Source: Bacillota bacterium
GTDB lineage: Bacteria; Bacillota; Clostridia; Acetivibrionales; DSM-1351
Assembly: GCA_023433945.1 (NCBI GenBank)
Contig: JAEYTP010000043.1
Span: forward strand, 1 to 20,959
Reading direction: 5' to 3'
DNA length: 20,959 nucleotides
Position 1 is the stretch's first letter, and each line of letters opens with the position of its first letter. Position numbers and translations under genes: made by a program. A model generated the notes under the pieces. It searched no databases. It was not told the DNA's origin and was given only the letters and a program-made list of their open reading frames with translations. Positions 15,332-20,959 of this stretch are shown here, one piece after another.

Positions 15332-17311
15332 CTACATAACATCAATCATTTCAAGGTATTTGTCACCATTTTCCTCGATGAAATTTTTTCTTCCCTGCAA
15401 ATTATCTCCAAGTAGTACATCAAACATTGTTGCTGTAGCCTCTGCTTCGTCAGGCAATACCTGAATTAGCCTACGCGTAGCTGGATTCATAGTTGTCTGC
15501 CACATCATATCCGGCTCATTTTCACCCAGTCCCTTTGAACGCTGAATTGTATATTTACCACTAAGTTTTGCAAGTATATCCGCTTTCTCTTTTTCAGAAT
15601 AAGCAAAATAAGTCTTGCCCTTGCAATTAATTTCAAACAATGGCGACTCTGCGATATATACTTTCCCTAGTTGAATAAGAGTAGGCACAAGCCTATATAA
15701 CATAGTCAATATCTGCGTTCTAATGTGGAATCCATCAACGTCAGCATCTGTACAAATTATTACCTTAGCCCATCTCAAATTGTCCAAGTCAAAGGTATTC
15801 AACTCTTTGTTGTGCTTTGATTTGATTTCAACACCACATCCTAGCACCTTTAAAAGATCCACAATAATTTCACTCTTAAATATGCTATCATACTCTGCCT
15901 TTAAGCAGTTTAAAATCTTTCCTCTTACAGGCATTATAGCCTGGAACTCCGCATCTCTTCCGAGCTTACAGGCCCCTAATGCTGAATCTCCCTCAACTAT
16001 ATAAACTTCTCTTCTCGTAATATCCTTCGTTCTGCAATCAACAAACTTTTTAACCCTGTTTGAAATATCAACAGATCCCGAAAGTTTCTTTTTAATGTTT
16101 ATTCTGGTTTTCTCTGCCGTTTCTCTACTTCTCTTGTTTACTAGAACCTGCTCAATGATTTTGTCGCTTTCAACCTTGTTTTCGATAAAATATATCTCTA
16201 ACTGCTGTTTCATAAACTCTGTCATTGTTTCTTGTATAAACTTGTTAGTAATAGACTTTTTTGTCTGATTTTCATAGCTAGTAATAGTAGAAAAAGAATT
16301 AACAACCAAAATAAGGCTGTCCTCTATATCAGCAAAAGTAATTTTGGATTCGTCCTTGTTGTACCTGCCACGAGCTTTTAAGCACTTGTCAATTTCATAG
16401 ACCAGAGCATTTTTGATGGCCTTATCAGGTGCACCCCCGTATTCCAGGAAGCTGGAGTTATGGTAGTATTCCAAAAGATTAGTGGTATTATTGAAGCAAA
16501 AGGCAATTTGCATCTTTACCTTATATTCGGGCTTGTCCTCACGGTCCTTACCTTTTGTAGATGTTTCATAAAACTGAATCTCTGTAAATCCGGAATCCTT
16601 GTTGATTTCCTTTATGTAATCAACAATACCATTTTCATAGATATATTCAAAGGTAGCATCTGATTCTTCATCTTTTAGGATAAAGCGAAGACCGGCATTA
16701 ACTACCGCTTGTTTTTTCATCACTGTCTGAAAATACTCTAATGGAATATTAATATCGGTAAATACATGTATATCGGGTTTCCAATGTTGAATAGTGGAGG
16801 TTTGCTTATAATCACACTTGCTTTTCTTTAGCCCGCCAATATTCTCCCCGCCTTCAAAATGTAATTCGTATTTAAATCCGTCTCTAAGAACTGTAACATT
16901 AAAGAACTCGGATGAATACTGAGTGGCACACGCACCCAGTCCGTTGAGACCTAAACTATATTCGTAGTTTTCTCCTGAGTTGTTTTGATACTTTCCTCCT
17001 GCATACAACTCACAATAAACCAGTTCCCAATTGTACTTTTCTTCTTTTTGATTGTAATCCAGAGGAATTCCTCTTCCCCAGTCTTGAATCTTTATAGAAT
17101 GGTCCTTATAGCGAGTAACCTCAATTACATTACCGTACCCTTCACGAGCCTCATCAATTGAGTTTGATAGTATTTCGAAGAATGAATGCTGACATCCCTC
17201 GAGGCCATCTGATCCAAAGATAACACCGGGACGTAATCTGACTCTATCAGCACCTTTGAGTGAAGATATGCTTTCATTTCCGTATTCAGGCTTTTTGGCC
17301 ATTTTTGTCAT
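15332..17311 (-). CDS. parE: Type IIA topoisomerase B subunit (ParE-like, divergent)
   Basis: ATPase subunit partnering the A subunit downstream. The GHKL ATP site is present: FFEILSNSIDEA (Glu46 the general base, Asn50 for magnesium), QDWGRGIP (Asp77) and GLNGLGACATQ (121-131). QTKKSI (349-354) gives the transducer lysine loop. The TOPRIM domain has EGDSA (440-444), PVRGKILN, DADVD (522-526) and QRSKGLGENEP (590-600). Length 659 is normal. Departures from GyrB/ParE consensus are Ser for the Asp before Asn50, Trp78 where Asp or Asn is usual, and Asn for His in the GLHGVG loop. GGAGG lies eight bases before the ATG. The operon has a good promoter with a LexA-like site in its spacer. The parE symbol is tentative. 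Confidence 0.9.
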   Translation of the reverse strand: MTKMAKKPEYGNESISSLKGADRVRLRPGVIFGSDGLEGCQHSFFEILSNSIDEAREGYGNVIEVTRYKDHSIKIQDWGRGIPLDYNQKEEKYNWELVYCELYAGGKYQNNSGENYEYSLGLNGLGACATQYSSEFFNVTVLRDGFKYELHFEGGENIGGLKKSKCDYKQTSTIQHWKPDIHVFTDINIPLEYFQTVMKKQAVVNAGLRFILKDEESDATFEYIYENGIVDYIKEINKDSGFTEIQFYETSTKGKDREDKPEYKVKMQIAFCFNNTTNLLEYYHNSSFLEYGGAPDKAIKNALVYEIDKCLKARGRYNKDESKITFADIEDSLILVVNSFSTITSYENQTKKSITNKFIQETMTEFMKQQLEIYFIENKVESDKIIEQVLVNKRSRETAEKTRINIKKKLSGSVDISNRVKKFVDCRTKDITRREVYIVEGDSALGACKLGRDAEFQAIMPVRGKILNCLKAEYDSIFKSEIIVDLLKVLGCGVEIKSKHNKELNTFDLDNLRWAKVIICTDADVDGFHIRTQILTMLYRLVPTLIQLGKVYIAESPLFEINCKGKTYFAYSEKEKADILAKLSGKYTIQRSKGLGENEPDMMWQTTMNPATRRLIQVLPDEAEATATMFDVLLGDNLQGRKNFIEENGDKYLEMIDVM

Positions 17312-17357
17312 TTGTTACTTCCTCCAAAATTCCAAATCATCAATATTCACACTAAAC

Positions 17358-17386
17358 ATTATTTATCAAACTAATGTTCGTGTCAA
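17358..17386 (-). promoter_or_regulatory. Topoisomerase operon promoter with LexA-like box in the spacer
   Basis: Minus-strand consensus -35 TTGACA (17381-17386) and -10 AATAAT (17358-17363) are 17 bases apart, about 50 bases before the parE-like ATG. The spacer contains CGAACATTAGTTTG (17367-17380). This fits the relaxed clostridial LexA pattern GAAC-N4-GTTT but has a non-palindromic centre. Confidence 0.65.
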
Positions 17387-17390
17387 GAGG

Positions 17391-17528
17391 CGATGAAAAG
17401 TTAACCAACAAAATATTAACAAAACCAGACCCTGACCGATAAAAAGTTAACCAATAAATTCTTAACAAAACCAGACCCTGTCCGATGAAAAGTTAACCAA
17501 CAAAATATTAACAAAACCAGAACCTGTA
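17391..17528. repeat. 46-bp tandem repeat, three units
   Basis: Units start at 17391, 17437 and 17483 with an exact 46-bp period. Each reads CGATGAAAAGTTAACCAACA, then AAATATTAACAAAACCAGAC and CCTGTC, with few changes; the middle copy is the most diverged. The array lies between the divergent topoisomerase promoter and the plus-strand gene at 17585. It contains two TTAAC motifs per unit but no clear inverted repeat or terminator. Confidence 0.92.
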
Positions 17529-17584
17529 TGATAGAATATTATATACCTAATATAATAGCCATTAAGGCGGAAATGGTGGTACAT

Positions 17585-18181
17585 ATGAGACTTAGAATAA
17601 CACAAAAGGAATTGGATGAGCTAACTTTCGAGCAGATGCAAAACTTGTGCGAACTATGGATTCCGCATGTATACGATGTTGCTGTAGCAAACTTATGTAT
17701 TAATGCAGAAGAAGAAGTATATGAAAAATTAACTTTCGTTGTCGGAGGCATTCAACTTGTCAGACACCACAGTATGATACTATTTGATTTCAAGTATATG
17801 CCCGATGATAAAGACAAAGAATCAGATGATATCGAGGTTGTGGATAGCGCAGAACCTGAAGAATTGGATAGCACACAACCTGAAGTAGAGGAAGATTTCT
17901 CCTTGCCTGAAGATTTTATGGAAGAAGACTTCGTATTCGAGTTTCAAAGGCCAACATCCTTTTCAAAGCAGGATTGTTTGCCCCTACTTGATATAGGACA
18001 AATGATTGACATACTGGATAGAAAGGGCTTCGGCCAGGGAGACTTTTATTTAACTGCTACTATTGGAGATTATACCTGCGATATTGGTAAGCATGATAGT
18101 GCAGGCGGTAACTATGACCCTAATAATGTAGAAAGTGACTTAGTGCAGGTACTCTGGGAATCTGTAAAGGCATTACTATAA
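17585..18181 (+). CDS. Hypothetical acidic protein, unknown function
   Basis: A 198-residue protein not recognised as a named family. The N-terminal part (1-70, MRLRITQKELDELTFEQMQN onward) is mixed helix and strand. A strongly acidic, low-complexity linker follows (about 74-116, rich in Asp, Glu and Pro, with two similar segments ending EELDS and PEVEE). A C-terminal domain (about 130-198) contains LLDIGQMIDILDRKGFGQGD, TATIGDYTCDIG and ends LWESVKALL. There is no signal peptide or membrane helix, so it is probably cytoplasmic. The start at 17585 was chosen for GGTGGT four bases upstream; in-frame ATGs at 17528 and 17573 are possible, and the first would begin at the edge of the 46-bp array. 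It is a single plus-strand gene, with a possible -10 TATAAT at 17551 but no clear -35. It is convergent with the lipoprotein gene. Confidence 0.75.
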   Translation: MRLRITQKELDELTFEQMQNLCELWIPHVYDVAVANLCINAEEEVYEKLTFVVGGIQLVRHHSMILFDFKYMPDDKDKESDDIEVVDSAEPEELDSTQPEVEEDFSLPEDFMEEDFVFEFQRPTSFSKQDCLPLLDIGQMIDILDRKGFGQGDFYLTATIGDYTCDIGKHDSAGGNYDPNNVESDLVQVLWESVKALL

Positions 18182-18331
18182 TGTTATTTGACAATGTTTC
18201 TTATTAATGTTGCCGGCAGTGTTGCCGGCTAATGTTGCCTGTCAATGTTAACTGCAGTGTTACCTGCTAATGTTACCTGTAGTGTTGCCTGCTAATGTTA
18301 CCTGTAGTGTTGCCTGTCAATGTTGTGTTGT
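18179..18331 (+). repeat. 12-13-bp tandem repeat starting in the stop codon
   Basis: Twelve units begin with AATGTT or AGTGTT at 18180, 18193, 18206, 18218, 18231, 18244, 18256, 18269, 18281, 18294, 18306 and 18319. A typical unit is TAATGTTGCCTGC. From 18231 on, pairs of units form a 25-bp higher-order period. The first unit contains the TAA stop (18179-18181) of the preceding gene. Confidence 0.9.
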
Positions 18332-18410
18332 ATGCCTAGAATTAGTATGTCCTACGCCATGAACCAAACAGGCAATACTTGACATAATTATGGCTATAGA
18401 AGTATTTAAT

Positions 18411-18467
18411 AAAGCTCCACCTAGTAGTAGCAGTTTAAATCAACTGACATTACAAAGTGGAGCTTTT
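18411..18467. terminator. Bidirectional terminator between convergent genes
   Basis: AAAGCTCCAC (18411-18420) and GTGGAGCTTT (18457-18466) form a perfect 10-bp stem. The 36-base loop contains an inner CAGTT/AACTG hairpin (18431-18446). T-rich tracts follow on both strands. It sits between the plus-strand acidic protein gene and the minus-strand lipoprotein gene and could end both transcripts. Confidence 0.75.
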
Positions 18468-18472
18468 ACTGT

Positions 18473-18736
18473 CTAACTATTTTTATACAACGTCTGGACA
18501 ATCTTAGTTTAGCGGCGTCGAACCTATATTCGCTTAGCTATTTAACTATTGTAAATCATTGTCTTATAATCTTGGTCAAGAGTCTTAACCAGTTTTGCTT
18601 AGCTATTTAACTGTTGTATCTAAACATCTCAATCTTGGTCAGGCGTCTTAATTAATCTAGCTTTGCTTTTTAACTGTTGTAGCTCAACATCTTAATCTTG
18701 ACCAGGCGTCTTAACTAGTCTAGCTTAACTTTAGTA
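18473..18736 (-). repeat. 55-69-bp tandem array overlapping the lipoprotein stop codon
   Basis: Plus-strand TTAACT-type unit starts lie at 18473, 18542, 18607, 18670 and 18725, giving periods of 69, 65, 63 and 55. Within units, AATCTTGGTCAGGCGTCTTAA recurs with variation. On the minus strand the gene end GGATACTAAAGTTAAGC (Gly-Tyr-stop and beyond) matches later GATACAACAGTTAAATAGC and CTACAACAGTTAAAAAGC. The array therefore starts inside the last codons of the lipoprotein gene. The copy nearest the terminator is the most diverged. Confidence 0.8.
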
Positions 18737-19600
18737 TCCATCTACACTAATATTTCCAACCCCTGAGTTAAGCTCTACTCTAGGTCCTCCACCGTTAACG
18801 TCCTGCTTAGAATGATTTTTCATACCGCTATCTTTAATGATAGAACCGCCAACATTTCCTACTCCTGTATCAACACTAAGCTCCATTGAAGTGGCTGCTG
18901 GCAATGATAAAGATATATTCCCTGCGCCATTATCAATTCTAATGTTGTCTAAGTCTTTGAACTCACCATCTATATTGACATTGCCTGCTCCAGTCGAAAT
19001 CTCAATCTCATCAGTAAGCTTTGTATTGCTCATACTAATATTTCCAGCGCCAGTTGAAGCAGTCAAAGCTACTTCTATATCACTTATGGATAGATTACCA
19101 GCCCCTGTTGAAAGATCAAACTCCATTCTTTCAGGTATTTCAATATCATAATTAATGGTTATTAGGTAGCCACTGTAGTTGCTTTTATGCCACTTCCAGA
19201 AGTCATTGCCATCCTTTGTCTGAAGTTCCAGTTTTGCTCTATCCCCATTGGTTTCAAGCTTAACCATAGAGTTATTAAGTATTTCATTCTTAATATCCTC
19301 ATTTTTACCTTTAACCTTTATATCAGCTCTAATCTCAATCTTACCAGTTTCAGATTTACTGATTGTAATGTTTCCGGCAGGGATTTCAGATGAAATGGAA
19401 GAAATATTGTTTTCTGCAGAGATTTGCTGTTCTCCTGAGTTTTCTGAACCTACACCGTCAAATATTGAGCTCTCAGTCCTTTTTGGCGTTTCAAAGAATG
19501 TATACTCCTTCCCCATTATGCTGACGCCACATCCACTTAGAGAACCTATCATTGTTACAATTATTGAAAGAATAACCAGTCTTTTAAATATCTTTTTCAT
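18731..19600 (-). CDS. DUF4097-like repeat lipoprotein
   Basis: A 289-residue lipoprotein, probably anchored on the outer face of the membrane. MKKIFKRL and a hydrophobic stretch lead to the lipobox LSGC, with lipidated Cys24. The mature part is a repetitive beta-strand protein: STGAGN occurs three times, then DNGAGN, DTGVGN and NSGVGN, about every 20 residues, after an initial IPAGN. This is the pattern of DUF4097 (putative adhesin or beta-solenoid) proteins. Its function is not known. The start at 19600 was chosen because it begins the signal peptide; AGGAG lies 12 bases upstream, rather far. A longer ORF to 19690 overlaps folT and is unlikely. It follows folT by 76 bp and may be cotranscribed with it under the THF riboswitch. 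Confidence 0.82.
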   Translation of the reverse strand: MKKIFKRLVILSIIVTMIGSLSGCGVSIMGKEYTFFETPKRTESSIFDGVGSENSGEQQISAENNISSISSEIPAGNITISKSETGKIEIRADIKVKGKNEDIKNEILNNSMVKLETNGDRAKLELQTKDGNDFWKWHKSNYSGYLITINYDIEIPERMEFDLSTGAGNLSISDIEVALTASTGAGNISMSNTKLTDEIEISTGAGNVNIDGEFKDLDNIRIDNGAGNISLSLPAATSMELSVDTGVGNVGGSIIKDSGMKNHSKQDVNGGGPRVELNSGVGNISVDGY

Positions 19601-19676
19601 ATTATTTCGCTGCTCCTGTTTTTTATTTTCATTTAAATGTACGGGGCTAGCAAAAAAAAGTCTGCAATGAATTAAT

Positions 19677-20195
19677 TTATAAAATATCAATATGTGAAAA
19701 TCTGCGGAAAACTGGCGCTAGGGACTTCCATACCAAATAAACACTCAATGATATAATTGGTAAGAATACAGCGCTCTTAATCAGTCTTGCAGGTAGCATG
19801 GCAATAGCAGCATTCTGTGTAATAATTGTAAGCCAAACGGTTTTCAACAGCAGCTCGACTACTAGAATAACACTCAATGATGCTAGAAAAACCTTAAGTA
19901 AAGTTATTTTCTTCTTATAAAGGAAAATACCATACAAGTATCCTGAAACAAACGCACTAAAAGTAAATCCAGGGAAGTAAGCCCCCTTTGGAAAAATAAA
20001 CATCCCAAGTACATCTGCGATAGCAGCGGCAACTCCTGCTGTAATTGGTCCAAACATTATTGCTGAAATAGCGATAGGAATGAGTTCAAATGATATTCTC
20101 AGAATTGAATTCTCAATAGAAAAAAATCTGGTTAAAATTATTTCAAAGGCTATAAACAAGCCCACAAGTAATACACCTCGTGTATTATGACGCAT
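19677..20195 (-). CDS. folT: Folate ECF transporter S component
   Basis: Substrate-binding membrane subunit of an energy-coupling-factor folate importer; the shared EcfAA'T module is not in the window. The 172-residue protein starts MRHNTRGVLLVGLFIAFEII. It carries the FolT features RFFSIENSILRISFELIPIA (residues about 22-41), GPITAGVAAAIADVLGM and FPKGAYFPGFTFSAFVSGYL, with about six helices. The start at 20195 is fixed by AGGAGGT seven bases upstream; the longer frame to 20339 runs through the riboswitch leader and is not coding. The tetrahydrofolate riboswitch and terminator directly upstream make the assignment nearly certain. Confidence 0.95.
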   Translation of the reverse strand: MRHNTRGVLLVGLFIAFEIILTRFFSIENSILRISFELIPIAISAIMFGPITAGVAAAIADVLGMFIFPKGAYFPGFTFSAFVSGYLYGIFLYKKKITLLKVFLASLSVILVVELLLKTVWLTIITQNAAIAMLPARLIKSAVFLPIISLSVYLVWKSLAPVFRRFSHIDIL

Positions 20196-20229
20196 AAAGC
20201 ACGACCTCCTCTTAAATGTTATAAATTGT

Positions 20230-20267
20230 AAAAAGCCACATAAAAGAGTTCGTGCTCTCTTTGTGGC
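20230..20267 (-). terminator. Terminator of the THF riboswitch
   Basis: Minus-strand GCCACA and TGTGGC (20267-20262 and 20240-20235) close a stem continued by AAGAG with CTCTT, then TTTTT. The first three bases, GCC, are also the 3' strand of the aptamer P1, so aptamer and terminator share sequence. How ligand binding shifts the balance depends on the full fold. Confidence 0.85.
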
Positions 20268-20364
20268 AGCGGAATGCGACATTTGCACCGCAAACAAAAT
20301 GTTTTTCGTCCTAAAGGCAACTTCCCGTCCCTTAAGCACTTGACGCGCAAAAATCTACTCTGCC
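20265..20364 (-). ncRNA. Tetrahydrofolate (THF) riboswitch aptamer
   Basis: The minus strand starts GGCAGAGTAGA and ends GCGGTGCAAATGTCGCATTCCGCTGCC in two overlapping conserved blocks. These match the THF-I aptamer (GGAGAGUAGA ... GCGGUG ... GCAUCCGCUCC). P1 is GGCAG with CTGCC, a perfect 5-bp pair. CGCGTCAAGTG follows the first block as in known members. At about 100 bases it is slightly longer than the roughly 90-base reference. Its position before folT is the canonical one. Confidence 0.9.
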
Positions 20365-20380
20365 ATTTTTTTATGCATTT

Positions 20381-20409
20381 ATTGTACATTATATTCATTG
20401 GAAAATCAA
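20381..20409 (-). promoter_or_regulatory. folT promoter
   Basis: Minus-strand -35 TTGATT (20404-20409) and -10 TACAAT (20381-20386) are 17 bases apart. The expected start, near 20374, is about ten bases before the first base of the THF aptamer. Confidence 0.75.
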
Positions 20410-20618
20410 TGTAATACGCATAAAAAGTTACAACCTAAGTAGAATTCTTAACATCAATTTTCATAGAAGGTCATTTTACAGACTTATCTTCACACTCTCC
20501 TATTAACTATATAATTTAACATTTAACTCATCCATGTTCGTCGGTATGTTTTGCTAGTTTATTTGCATATTTTTTCAGTTTCTTCTACATATATGACTTA
20601 TATTTCTTATTCTTTTAT

Positions 20619-20757
20619 ACTTATATTCTCAATTCTTGGGCACTTATATATTCTTATTACTTGTTTACTTATATTCTCAATTCTTGGGGCACTTATATAT
20701 TTCTTATTACTTGTTTACTTATATTCTCAATTCTTGGGAACTTATACTTGTTTACTT
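20619..20757. repeat. 48-50-bp tandem repeat, about three units
   Basis: ACTTATATTCTCAATTCTTGG recurs starting at 20619, 20667 and 20717, followed by GCACTTATATATTCTTATTA and CTTGTTT. The third unit is cut short by a deletion (ACTTATACTTG) and runs into the next array. No gene is seen between 20410 and the window end. Confidence 0.88.
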
Positions 20758-20959
20758 ATGAATTTGGGACCTATAACTGGATTTTCGGCAAATAAAGTCC
20801 CAAATTCAACCCCAATTAGGCAACTTTGCATGCCATACCAATGAATTTGGGACCTAAAACTTGATTTTCGGCAAATAAAGTCCCAAATTCAGTCCAAATT
20901 AAGCAACGTTGCATGCCATACCAATGAATTTGGGACCTATAACTGGATTTTGGCCAAAA
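20758..20959. repeat. 83-bp tandem repeat with hairpin, at least 2.4 units, open at the window end
   Basis: ATGAATTTGGGACC starts at 20758, 20841 and 20924, an exact 83-bp period. Each unit holds GAATTTGGGAC and GTCCCAAATTC, a perfect 11-bp stem around a 26-base loop containing TTTTCGGCAAA. The inter-hairpin part includes GCAACGTTGCATGCCATACC. No T run follows on either strand, so the hairpins do not look like terminators. The array continues beyond the window. Confidence 0.92.

Noticed and set aside
19601..19690. Longer N terminus for the lipoprotein
   Set aside because: It would bury the signal peptide behind 30 residues and overlap folT.
20196..20339. Longer N terminus for FolT
   Set aside because: It translates the THF riboswitch and terminator; AGGAGGT before 20195 marks the true start.
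20551..20844. Plus-strand 97-codon hydrophobic ORF
   Set aside because: It runs through two tandem arrays; its TTAT-rich repeats create a false hydrophobic pattern, and no ribosome site precedes it.

Overview
This 21-kb window is AT-rich chromosomal DNA from a Gram-positive, probably anaerobic, clostridial bacterium. The evidence is strong GGAGG-type Shine-Dalgarno sites, SpsII lipoproteins, a BmpA-NupOPQ-type nucleoside transporter behind a guanine riboswitch, ECF-type vitamin S components and a LexA-type operator at uvrB. The intergenic style suggests a Ruminiclostridium-like genus, but that is a guess. Most genes lie on the minus strand; only a FAD-dependent oxidoreductase and one unrecognised acidic protein are on the plus strand. 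No intact mobile element, CRISPR array, rRNA or tRNA is visible.

Layout, left to right. 1-1.8 kb: the 5' part of uvrB (minus, cut by the window edge) with an SOS-box promoter. 1.8-3.1 kb: trpS and a small membrane protein. 3.2-9.3 kb: a purine-salvage operon, read leftward as xpt, bmpA, ATPase, permease, permease, controlled by a guanine riboswitch and terminator. 9.3-10.0 kb: queT behind a preQ1-I-type riboswitch. 10.1-10.3 kb: a frameshifted transposase remnant. 10.5-11.9 kb: a FAD-dependent dehydrogenase (plus). 12.2-12.7 kb: cyclophilin. 13.1-17.3 kb: a second, non-gyrase type IIA topoisomerase pair. 17.6-18.2 kb: an unrecognised acidic protein (plus). 18.7-20.4 kb: folT under a tetrahydrofolate riboswitch, followed by a DUF4097-like lipoprotein.

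Three riboswitches (guanine, preQ1, THF) each control an importer or salvage gene for a GTP-related metabolite: guanine and nucleosides, 7-deazaguanine, and folate. This gives the window a scavenging theme. For the guanine and THF elements, and probably for preQ1, the aptamer, the intrinsic terminator and a promoter can all be seen.

The most unusual signal is not a gene. About ten tandem-repeat arrays, with units from about 12 to 84 bp, fill many of the intergenic spacers. At least three (after xpt, after the 17.6-kb gene and after the lipoprotein) begin within the stop codon or last codons of the neighbouring gene, as if the 3' end of the gene had been serially duplicated outward. Two arrays 9 kb apart (84-bp and 83-bp units) share a GGGACC...GGCA...GTCCC hairpin module with different flanks, suggesting a repeat family.
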